Below, piece after piece: positions 1-4,904 of a stretch of DNA of 6,319 nucleotides. The notes beneath the pieces were generated by a model. The model did no database searches. It saw only the letters and a program-made list of their open reading frames with translations, and was not told where the DNA came from. Numbering within the stretch: the first letter of the stretch is position 1; each line of letters starts with the position of its first letter. Location: NCBI GenBank assembly GCA_949286815.1, contig CASEEB010000206.1, forward strand, positions 1-6,319, written 5' to 3'. The translations under genes were made by a program, and so were the position numbers. Source of the DNA: an uncultured Eubacteriales bacterium. GTDB lineage: Bacteria > Bacillota > Clostridia > Oscillospirales > CAG-272.

Positions 1-65
1 CGAAAACGCAATTATAAAAATAATTCTGACTTGCTTTGAGAGAACTTTTATAAAAGCCCGATAAA

Positions 66-90
66 AGCAAAAAACCGGCGAAAGCCGGCT
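66..90 (-). terminator. Intrinsic terminator of the lysine riboswitch
   Basis: On the minus strand a seven-pair stem, AGCCGGC (90-84) with GCCGGTT (79-73) around a TTTC loop, runs straight into a T-tract (about 74-69). This is the standard form of a Rho-independent terminator. It lies just downstream of the lysine aptamer, so it is the expression platform. Its upstream flank (89-102) can pair with the aptamer's closing strand (140-150), which gives a competing antiterminator. From here to position 1 the minus strand shows no ribosome binding site or start codon, so the controlled gene begins outside the window. Confidence 0.88.
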
Positions 91-140
91 GTACCATTGT
101 TTTTATGCTTCGGATAAAAATCCGGGAAGCAGTAACAACA

Positions 141-367
141 AACAATACAGGATAGCTCTCCATCTTTTTGACTGAATACAGTCACGATTGACGGTCAAAG
201 TGACAGTCAAGATGACAGTCAAACGGCTATGAACCGGTTGACCGGCAAGGACTCTTGCCCAAAGAGACCAAGCCTCGGCGTTTTACCCTCGTTGTGCCTC
301 CTTTGACGGCTTGGGCAGCCTTGAAGACAAACGGTGGCAATACGCACCTCTACCTATAGTATATGTT
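141..367 (-). ncRNA. Lysine riboswitch (L box)
   Basis: The minus strand carries the conserved landmarks of the lysine aptamer in order: GGTAGAGGTGCG (354-343), an ACGCCGAGGC junction (about 283-274), a P4 hairpin GGCAAG/CTTGCC (259-254 with 249-244), a P5 arm, and the closing GGAGAGCTATCC (161-150). GGTAG (354-350) pairs with CTATC (155-151) to start P1. Known members bind L-lysine and usually switch off lysine biosynthesis or lysine transport genes by terminating transcription. The terminator at 66-90 fits that mode: lysine binding should hold 140-155 in P1, freeing the terminator, while without lysine 140-150 can pair with 89-102. A helper hairpin at 107-130 sits between those two strands. 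The P5 arm is unusual because its 5' side is repeated (see findings). The family call is by recognition and is firm; the target gene is not visible. Confidence 0.9.
169..224 (-). repeat. 12-base tandem repeats in riboswitch P5
   Basis: Three direct 12-base units lie at 189-200, 201-212 and 213-224 (plus-strand TGACGGTCAAAG, TGACAGTCAAGA, TGACAGTCAAAC). A fourth, imperfect unit covers about 176-188. Each carries a near-palindrome TGAC-N-GTCA. On the riboswitch RNA these are four copies of the P5 5' strand, UGACUGU or UGACCGU. All of them face one 3' strand that reads CAGTCA or CAGTCAAA on the minus strand (184-167 region). The innermost copy makes a compact hairpin (169-184, six pairs, four-base loop). 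The outermost makes an eight-pair stem (216-223 with 167-174) with a large loop. Confidence 0.85.
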
Positions 368-405
368 CTGTATTTATTGTGCGACAGATTTCTGTCTTTA
401 CATTT

Positions 406-434
406 ATAATATCACATCTTTTTTGTTTTGTCAA
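406..434 (-). promoter_or_regulatory. Sigma-A promoter of the lysine riboswitch
   Basis: Read on the minus strand, a perfect TTGACA (434-429) is followed after exactly 17 bases by TATTAT (411-406), and transcription should start near 399. That leaves about 30 bases of RNA before the aptamer's P1, as expected for a riboswitch leader. The promoter points away from the queA promoter, so 435-571 is the divergent spacer. That spacer is very AT-rich and shows no gene. Confidence 0.85.
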
Positions 435-571
435 ATACTATTTTTTAAAAATATATACAAAGTTATATGAATGTTTTGCATATATTATGTGCATATATAA
501 CATCGGCTAATGATTTGAATTTGCTTTTGCAAATTGTTAAACATTTTTACAAAATTTATTTTATGATAACC

Positions 572-599
572 TTGACTTTTATGACCGTTATGGTATAAT
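572..599 (+). promoter_or_regulatory. Extended -10 sigma-A promoter upstream of queA
   Basis: TTGACT (572-577), a 16-base spacer and TATAAT (594-599) form a promoter, strengthened by a TGG just before the -10 (TGnTATAAT, 591-599). Transcription should start near 606, giving a leader of about 400 bases before queA. The segment TGGTATAATGTATACAG (591-607) recurs with one change at 4653-4669 upstream of the HlyD-like gene. The promoter core is therefore part of the dispersed repeat and not unique sequence. Confidence 0.8.
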
Positions 600-613
600 G
601 TATACAGAGTATT

Positions 614-693
614 GCATACAGCGTGGCGAAATCAATTAAATACTGTTAACGTGCTGTATGCCGCAGTTTTGCGAATGCAAAACTGTCCGGGTT
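614..693 (+). repeat. Structured dispersed repeat, copy A
   Basis: A perfect nine-pair inverted repeat, GCATACAGC (614-622) and GCTGTATGC (653-661), encloses a 30-base A-rich interior. It is followed two bases later by a perfect nine-pair hairpin, CAGTTTTGC (664-672) with GCAAAACTG (677-685) and a GAAT loop, then TCCGGGT. The interior contains GTGGCGAAATCAATTAAAT. An 18-base stretch from the first arm into the interior (616-633) is identical in copy C at 4664-4681. Neither hairpin is followed by a T-tract, so they are not terminators. The element lies within the predicted queA leader. Function is unknown. Confidence 0.8.
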
Positions 694-695
694 TT

Positions 696-769
696 GCATA
701 TAGGGTAAAGAAATCAATTAAATACTATTTTTAGTGCTGTATGTCACAGATTTGTGGGTGCAAAACTGT
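696..769 (+). repeat. Structured dispersed repeat, copy B
   Basis: This is a diverged second copy, 82 bases downstream of copy A. The 17 bases GAAATCAATTAAATACT are identical at 628-644 and 710-726. The outer arms have changed but still pair, GCATATAG (696-703) with CTGTATGT (737-744), using two G-U pairs. The second hairpin is kept as CAGATTTGT (748-756) with GCAAAACTG (760-768), with one A-A mismatch and one G-U pair. Keeping the pairing while the bases drift, with G-U pairs tolerated, suggests the structure acts as RNA. Confidence 0.7.
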
Positions 770-1006
770 CAGTGCAGTGTCCCTGTTGTATAACGGCATA
801 TAAAATGTAGAGAAGTGTACTGCCTTTTGTATTCAACCGGACATGCCTGTATGTGGCACAGGTTAAAACAGACAGGTTAAGTAAGACATTTTTTAATATA
901 AATACGTTCGGTTATGACGAACAATCAGCTTTTTAATGTAAGAATTTGTTTATTCGGGAAAGGAATATGGATTTTGTGCGGGGAAAACAATGACAGGGAA
1001 GTAATA
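770..1006 (+). other. Leader between repeat array and queA, no recognised element
   Basis: About 240 bases without a convincing gene. Visible pieces are a short hairpin CCTGT/ACAGG (846-850 with 858-862), a direct repeat ACAGGTTAA (858-866 and 872-880), and two very short reading frames just before queA (967-993 and 990-1004) that overlap by ATGA. I see no preQ1 aptamer and no terminator here. An ATG at 914 is in frame with queA but has no ribosome binding site, and the residues it would add do not resemble the family. Confidence 0.5.
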
Positions 1007-2071
1007 TTGAACGAAAAAATTCCTACCGAGCTGCGCACCTCGGATTTTTACTATGATTTGCCGGAGGAGCTGATCGCTCAGCATCCGCAGGAAAAAAGAG
1101 ACGAGAGCCGCCTGATGGTGCTCGACCGAAAAAACGGGAGTTTGGCGCACCGGCATTTTTATGACATAACCGAATATCTTGAGCCGGGAGATGTACTGGT
1201 GATTAATGATTCTAAGGTTATACCGGCAAGAATTTACGGCAATGTTCTCGGCAGGGATGAAGCGGTATTGGAACTTTTGCTTTTGCGCCAGAGAGAGCTT
1301 GACGTGTGGGAATGCCTGGTGAAGCCCGGCAAAAGGGCAAGGCACGGCATGAAGCTTGTGTTCGGCGGAGGCATTCTGACCGGAGAGGTCTTGAAAATCA
1401 CCGAAGACGGAAACCGTTATATTAAATTTGATTATGACAGGCAAAAATACGAGAATATTTACAATATATTGAGTGAGATAGGGCTTATGCCTCTGCCTCC
1501 GTATATAAAAGAACAGCTCGCCGACAACAGCAGGTATCAGACGGTTTACGCAAGGGAGGAAGGCTCTGCCGCCGCTCCTACCGCCGGACTTCACTTTACA
1601 AAGGAACTGCTTGAAAAGATTTCGCGGAAAGGCGTCGTCGTGGCGCCCGTAATGCTGCATGTGGGGCTCGGCACTTTTCGACCGGTAAAAGAAGAACGAA
1701 TTGATTCTCATGTTATGCATACCGAATATATTTCGGTTTCCAAGCAAAGCGCGGACCTAATTAATGAAAGAAAAAAGGCGGGCGGAAGAATAGTATGTGT
1801 GGGAACCACAAGCTGCCGCACAATTGAAAGCGCGGCGGACGATGCGGGAGTGATTCACCCTGTATCGGGAGATACCGGAATATTTATTTATCCGGGATAC
1901 AGATTCAAGGCGGTTGACGCGCTGATAACGAATTTTCATCTGCCCGAAAGCACGCTTATCATGCTTGTTTCGGCTTTTTACAGCCGTGAAAAAATCATGG
2001 AAGCGTACAGAACGGCGGTTCAAGAGCGGTATCGGTTTTTCTCGTTCGGGGACGCAATGTTTATTTTTTAG
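1007..2071 (+). CDS. queA: S-adenosylmethionine:tRNA ribosyltransferase-isomerase QueA
   Basis: QueA transfers and isomerises the ribosyl group of S-adenosylmethionine onto 7-aminomethyl-7-deazaguanine at position 34 of tRNAs with GUN anticodons. This yields epoxyqueuosine, the penultimate step of queuosine synthesis, in the cytoplasm. With a TTG start at 1007 the protein has 354 residues, close to the family norm. Family signatures are TSDFYYDLPEELIAQ (11-25), NDSKVIPARIYG (67-78), PTAGLHF (191-197), HVGLGTFRPV (218-227), GTTSCRTIES (266-275), TNFHLPES (308-315) and FGDAMFI (347-353). The start was chosen because an AGGGAAG ribosome binding site lies about eight bases upstream and homology begins a few codons later; a TTG at 974 is a weaker alternative. 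No tgt or ruvB gene adjoins it here, so it probably heads its own unit from the promoter at 572-599, behind two structured repeats. Confidence 0.96.
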   Translation: MNEKIPTELRTSDFYYDLPEELIAQHPQEKRDESRLMVLDRKNGSLAHRHFYDITEYLEPGDVLVINDSKVIPARIYGNVLGRDEAVLELLLLRQRELDVWECLVKPGKRARHGMKLVFGGGILTGEVLKITEDGNRYIKFDYDRQKYENIYNILSEIGLMPLPPYIKEQLADNSRYQTVYAREEGSAAAPTAGLHFTKELLEKISRKGVVVAPVMLHVGLGTFRPVKEERIDSHVMHTEYISVSKQSADLINERKKAGGRIVCVGTTSCRTIESAADDAGVIHPVSGDTGIFIYPGYRFKAVDALITNFHLPESTLIMLVSAFYSREKIMEAYRTAVQERYRFFSFGDAMFIF

Positions 2072-2142
2072 GATGAAGAAATCATGCAATATCTGTTAAA
2101 CTTGCTGTAAATTGCGGCTATTCTTGTGAAGGGGTAAATGTA

Positions 2143-2366
2143 ATGAAAAAAACTATTGGTGTAAATACTGGAACATGTTTATAAACGCTGATGGAATTGC
2201 GGGCAGATTTGAATACAGTGGTTGTTACTTTGATGATTTGGAAACCGGAGATGCGTTTTGTTATATGTTTGACGCTAAGGCGAAACCGATGTTTGATGAT
2301 GAGTGGTTTGATAAAAACAGACAGGAAAACATTAAAAATCGAATTGTTGAATCAGATATGGATTAA
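2143..2366 (+). pseudogene. Small acidic hypothetical ORF with apparent frameshift
   Basis: A good ribosome binding site (AAGGGG, 2129-2134) sits eight bases before ATG 2143, but that frame stops after 13 codons (TAA 2182-2184). A second frame is open from 2130 to the TAA at 2364-2366. From ATG 2175 it gives 63 residues that are acidic and aromatic-rich (DDLETGDAFCYMFD, DDEWFDKN). One extra A in the A7 run right after ATG 2143 would join the two, giving a 74-residue protein beginning MKKNYWCKYWNMF. It may be a recently broken gene, a sequencing error at a homopolymer, or a gene expressed by slippage. Alternatively, 2175-2366 is a separate ORF coupled to a 13-codon leader, since ATG 2175 overlaps the leader's end. 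No family is recognised. It follows queA by 71 bases with no terminator between. Confidence 0.5.
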
Positions 2367-2400
2367 ATACCGGAAGTGCGACGAAAGATTTTAAAATGAC

Positions 2401-2445
2401 GATACTTAAAATGATTTAAAATAGCCTCGGCTTGTTTTCGTATCA
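2401..2445 (+). other. Possible weak stem-loop in intergenic gap
   Basis: In the gap 2367-2583, GATAC (2401-2405) can pair with GTATC (2441-2445), with A-runs opposite a TTTT and a small AGC/GCT hairpin at the centre. It could end transcription coming from queA and the small ORF, but the stem is AT-rich, interrupted, and lacks a clean terminal T-tract after a GC-rich arm. It is recorded as a weak candidate only. Confidence 0.25.
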
Positions 2446-2481
2446 TTCGCAAAATTAAACAAAAATTAAGCTTTTCTCCTA

Positions 2482-2510
2482 TTGAAATAAGACGTGTGAT
2501 GGTGTATAAT
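2482..2510 (+). promoter_or_regulatory. Sigma-A promoter for the small membrane protein gene
   Basis: TTGAAA (2482-2487), a 17-base spacer and a perfect TATAAT (2505-2510) match the housekeeping consensus well. Start of transcription is expected near 2517, giving a leader of about 65 bases before the ATG at 2584. This indicates that the membrane protein gene begins a new transcription unit separate from queA. Confidence 0.75.
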
Positions 2511-2583
2511 AGCAACGGTAGTCCGCGCGTTATTGCGTTGGAGTATTACGGAATATTGTTTTGAAAGGAGGCTGTTTACTGCC

Positions 2584-2799
2584 ATGGGAACATTGGTGGC
2601 GTTTTTCGGTTCGTCGGTCCTTGTGACCGCCATATGCCTGGTCGTTGCTTTTATTTTGCTGAAAAAGGTCGGAAAGCTGATAAGAAATATAATTCTTATT
2701 GCCATATTTGTTATTGCCGTTTGCGTTTGCTGCGGATTGTTTACTATCTTGGATATAGGGCAGTTTATAAGGTCAATTGCCTGCGTTAGCTTTTTGTGA
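2584..2799 (+). CDS. Small two-helix membrane protein of unknown function
   Basis: The predicted product has 71 residues. Two hydrophobic stretches, about residues 4-26 and 36-56, look like membrane helices joined by a short basic turn (KKVGKLIRN, 27-35), so the turn should face the cytoplasm and both ends the outside. Five cysteines are present (18, 47, 49, 50, 67), including a CVCC cluster inside the second helix. A strong AAAGGAGG (2564-2571) precedes the ATG by 12 bases, a little longer than usual; an upstream in-frame ATG at 2533 has no ribosome binding site. It has its own promoter and is followed by another that overlaps its stop codon. I do not recognise a family. The hairpin shape resembles holins or small stress membrane proteins, but nothing here supports a specific role. 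Confidence 0.7.
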   Translation: MGTLVAFFGSSVLVTAICLVVAFILLKKVGKLIRNIILIAIFVIAVCVCCGLFTILDIGQFIRSIACVSFL

Positions 2800-2822
2800 C
2801 TTTGAATTAATGTATTTATAAT
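2794..2822 (+). promoter_or_regulatory. Candidate promoter for the MBL-miaA pair
   Basis: TTGTGA (2794-2799), a 17-base spacer and a perfect TATAAT (2817-2822) form a plausible sigma-A promoter whose -35 overlaps the end of the upstream membrane protein gene. Transcription would start near 2829, about 38 bases before the ATG of the hydrolase gene. The -35 matches consensus at only four of six positions, and read-through from the upstream promoter is also possible, as no terminator is seen. Confidence 0.5.
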
Positions 2823-2866
2823 GTATTTGTTTTATTATAAATTTGCTTAAAGAAAGGGTATTAAAG

Positions 2867-3691
2867 ATGAAAAACGAGATACATATGCTGAAATCTGTCA
2901 CCGGCAGACAGATGAACAGTTTTATCATAACCTGTGAGTCGGGACAGGTTATTGCGATTGACGGCGGATGGAGAGAGGATGCCGAATATTTTTTGAATTA
3001 TCTGAGGAAAGTTACGGGAGAGGAAAAACCGAAGATAGACGCGTGGTTTCTGTCCCACTCCCATTCAGACCATGTAAATTTGTTTTTTGAGGTGATTGAC
3101 AAGTATTGGGATGCTGTAGAGGTAGGCAAGATATATTATAACTTTCCGTCTGTTCAGTTTCTTGCCAAAGAAGACAAGGACGCGGCGGAAACAGCCCGGG
3201 AATTCTATGAAAAGCTTCCGGTTTTTGCGGACAAAATATGCATAGTGTCGGGCGGAGACGTTATCAATGTCGGGGACGCTGAGTTTGAAATACTGTATTC
3301 CCCTGACTTTGAGCTGAACAGAAACGTATGCAACAATTCCTCCATAGTTTTCAAAATGACTCTCGGAGGCAAGACAGCCATGTTTACCGGAGACTGCGGG
3401 GTAGAGGCAGGCGAGAAAATTCTGCGGCTTTATAAAGATTCCGGAATTTTGAAATGTGATATTTGTCAGATGGCGCATCACGGTCAGAACGGCTGCGACA
3501 GACCGTTTTATGAGGCGGTTGCTCCGGAAATCTGTCTGTGGTGCACGCCGCAGTGGCTCTGGGACAACGACGCGGGGAAAGGCTATAATACGCATTGCTT
3601 CAAGACAATTATTGTTCGGGAATGGATGAAAGAATTGGGCGTAAAGACCGATTATGTAATTAAAGACGGAACACAGGTATGTGAACTGTGA
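2867..3691 (+). CDS. Metallo-beta-lactamase-fold hydrolase
   Basis: The 274-residue product has the metal-binding signatures of the metallo-beta-lactamase superfamily: HSHSDH at 64-69 (the HxHxDH motif), a TGDCG motif whose Asp176 should bridge the two metals, and AHHGQNG (203-209) supplying a further histidine. FLSHSHSDH and AHHGQNG resemble the free-standing relatives of the ComEC C-terminal domain, whose members include phosphodiesterases and nucleases. There is no signal peptide or membrane segment, so it is probably cytoplasmic. Substrate cannot be told from sequence. The ATG at 2867 was chosen because AAAGGG (2853-2858) lies eight bases upstream; a TTG at 2843 has no ribosome binding site. 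Its stop overlaps the start of miaA (GTGA), so the two are very likely co-transcribed and translationally coupled, though no shared pathway follows from that. Confidence 0.88.
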   Translation: MKNEIHMLKSVTGRQMNSFIITCESGQVIAIDGGWREDAEYFLNYLRKVTGEEKPKIDAWFLSHSHSDHVNLFFEVIDKYWDAVEVGKIYYNFPSVQFLAKEDKDAAETAREFYEKLPVFADKICIVSGGDVINVGDAEFEILYSPDFELNRNVCNNSSIVFKMTLGGKTAMFTGDCGVEAGEKILRLYKDSGILKCDICQMAHHGQNGCDRPFYEAVAPEICLWCTPQWLWDNDAGKGYNTHCFKTIIVREWMKELGVKTDYVIKDGTQVCEL

Positions 3692-4644
3692 CCGGTGAAG
3701 GAAAAATCAAAATCGGCGCGGTGGTAGGCTGTACCGCAAGCGGAAAGACAGCACTCGCAATCGAATTGGCGAAAAGGCTTGACGGCGAAATAATATGCTG
3801 TGACTCGATGCAGATATATAAGGGCATGGATATAGGGACAGCAAAGCCTACGGAGGAAGAAAGGAAAACGGTGGCGCATCATCTTACCGATTTTCTTTCA
3901 CCTGATGTCCCTTATTCGTGCGCGGATTATGTAAAAGACGCCGCAAAGGCGGTTGAGGATATTTCGTCAAGGGGGAAATTTCCTTTGTTCTGCGGAGGAA
4001 CGGGGCTTTATCTTGACAGGTTTCTCAAAGGCGGTACCGAGGACGGCGCGGTATCTCTTCCGGAGTACAGAGAGGAGTTGTACAAATACGCCCAAAGTCA
4101 TGGCGCGGGCGCGCTTTACGCGATTCTTGAACAAAAGGACAAAGAGTGCGCGGCGTCCGTACATCCGAACAATATAAAGAGAGTGGTGCGGGCGTTGGAG
4201 ATAATAGAGGCGACAGGGGAAAAGAAAAGCGACATTGACAAAAGAAATTCCTGCATGACCGACAAATATGAAAGCGTTGTTATTTTCCCTTATTTTAACG
4301 ACAGAAGCCTTCTGTATTCCAGAATTGACAGACGGGTCGACAAAATGATAGCTGACGGACTTGCGGATGAGACCGAAAGGCTTTACAAAGACGGGGTTTT
4401 CGACAAATCTTCCACTGCCTCTCAGGCAATCGGCTATAAAGAACTTTTGCCGTATGTTTTGGGTGAGGATACCCTTGAAAATTGTATTGAAAAACTTAAG
4501 ACCGCTACCAGAAGATATGCGAAAAGGCAGCTTACTTGGTTTTCATCAAAAGAGTATGCGCGAAAAGTCGAAATGGATGACGCGAACGGAGAGAAAATGT
4601 TTGAAGATATTGTAAACATTTCGGAAAAACTCTTTTACTGTTGA
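3688..4644 (+). CDS. miaA: tRNA dimethylallyltransferase MiaA
   Basis: MiaA transfers a dimethylallyl group from dimethylallyl diphosphate to N6 of adenosine 37 in tRNAs that read codons beginning with U, forming i6A in the cytoplasm. The 318-residue length is normal. Visible signatures are the P-loop GCTASGKT (14-21, with Cys in place of the common Pro), DSMQIYKGMDIGTAKP (39-54), AHHL (63-66), GGTGLYL (103-109), NNIKRVVRALEI (161-172), QAIGYKE (246-252) and TRRYAKRQLTWF (274-285). The GTG start overlaps the TGA of the upstream hydrolase gene by four bases, with a weak AGGT nine bases before it, so translation probably depends on re-initiating ribosomes. Neither mutL nor hfq, frequent neighbours elsewhere, appears here. 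The last codons overlap the -35 of the next promoter. Confidence 0.97.
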   Translation: MTGEGKIKIGAVVGCTASGKTALAIELAKRLDGEIICCDSMQIYKGMDIGTAKPTEEERKTVAHHLTDFLSPDVPYSCADYVKDAAKAVEDISSRGKFPLFCGGTGLYLDRFLKGGTEDGAVSLPEYREELYKYAQSHGAGALYAILEQKDKECAASVHPNNIKRVVRALEIIEATGEKKSDIDKRNSCMTDKYESVVIFPYFNDRSLLYSRIDRRVDKMIADGLADETERLYKDGVFDKSSTASQAIGYKELLPYVLGEDTLENCIEKLKTATRRYAKRQLTWFSSKEYARKVEMDDANGEKMFEDIVNISEKLFYC

Positions 4645-4661
4645 AGCTTTTGTGATATAAT
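4633..4661 (+). promoter_or_regulatory. Extended -10 promoter before the HlyD-like gene
   Basis: TATAAT (4656-4661) is preceded by TG at the extended -10 position (TGATATAAT, 4653-4661). A weak -35, TTTTAC (4633-4638), lies 17 bases upstream, inside the end of miaA. The TGnTATAATGTATACAG core is shared with the queA promoter. Here the -10 abuts the first arm of repeat copy C (4662-4670), so the expected start point (about 4668) falls inside that arm. RNA from this promoter would lose part of the outer stem, whereas read-through RNA from miaA would keep it. Confidence 0.65.
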
Positions 4662-4755
4662 GTATACAGCGTGGCGAAATCGAATAAATATCGACTCATT
4701 GGCTGTATACCGCAGTTTTGCGGGTAAATAAATTCTGCCGCAAAACTGACCGGGT
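4662..4755 (+). repeat. Structured dispersed repeat, copy C
   Basis: A perfect nine-pair inverted repeat, GTATACAGC (4662-4670) and GCTGTATAC (4702-4710), encloses a 31-base interior beginning GTGGCGAAATCGAATAAAT. It is followed by an eleven-pair hairpin, CAGTTTTGCGG (4713-4723) with CCGCAAAACTG (4738-4748), then ACCGGGT. Compared with copy A, the second pair of the outer stem has switched from C-G to T-A with both sides changed. The second hairpin has gained two GC pairs and a longer loop. Order, spacing and trailing CCGGGT are the same as in copy A. Function is unknown. Confidence 0.8.
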
Positions 4756-4762
4756 AAAATCC

Positions 4763-4850
4763 GAAAAAGGCGTGACTTAATCGAATAAATATCGACTCAT
4801 TGGCTGTATACCGCAGTTTCGCGGGCAAAATTCGTATTGCGCGTTTTCGC
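4763..4850 (+). repeat. Structured dispersed repeat, copy D (degenerate)
   Basis: The second unit of the array before the HlyD-like gene, offset by 101 bases from copy C. A 41-base block (4779-4819) is identical to 4678-4718, covering the interior, the GCTGTATAC arm (4803-4811) and the start of the second hairpin. The matching first arm is gone: the equivalent site (4763-4771) reads GAAAAAGGC and cannot pair beyond two or three bases. The second hairpin is altered but can still fold as CGC-GCAA with TTGC-GCG (4820-4843). The copy looks either decayed or changed in role. Confidence 0.65.
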
Positions 4851-4904
4851 ATTTTTATGCATATCTCTGTTTAATATAACCGAATTGAAATATTGGAGTT
4901 TGAA

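Noticed and set aside
176..224. A CRISPR array from the repeated TGACAGTCAA units
   Set aside because: Units are 12 bases, directly adjacent with no unique spacers, and lie inside the P5 arm of the lysine riboswitch.
471..503. An operator dyad between the divergent promoters (ATGTT ... AACAT with TGCATATAT repeats)
   Set aside because: The arms are short and the sequence is so AT-rich that such symmetry is expected by chance.
664..693. Copy A's second hairpin as an intrinsic terminator
   Set aside because: The stem is strong but is followed by TCCGGGTTTTGC, not a T-tract, and the equivalent hairpin at 4713-4748 also lacks one.
614..769. A preQ1 riboswitch controlling queA
   Set aside because: Neither the small hairpin nor the A-rich tail of preQ1-I, nor a recognisable type II or III layout, is present. 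The same element also precedes a gene unrelated to queuosine.
914..1006. ATG 914 as the start of queA
   Set aside because: No ribosome binding site precedes it, and the 31 extra residues do not resemble the QueA N-terminus, which begins near TSDFYYDLP.
950..1747. A 265-codon minus-strand reading frame opposite queA
   Set aside because: It lies wholly within the well-supported queA gene, has no ribosome binding site of note, and its translation resembles no family; it is an antisense shadow.
3065..3595. A 176-codon minus-strand reading frame opposite the hydrolase gene
   Set aside because: It is antisense to a gene with clear metal-binding motifs and shows no domain or start signal of its own.
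4633..4670. GTATACAGC/GCTGTATAC as a LexA-type or simple repressor operator
   Set aside because: The arms are separated by about 31 bases, far beyond a normal operator half-site spacing, and do not match the Firmicute SOS box. A DNA-looping site cannot be excluded.
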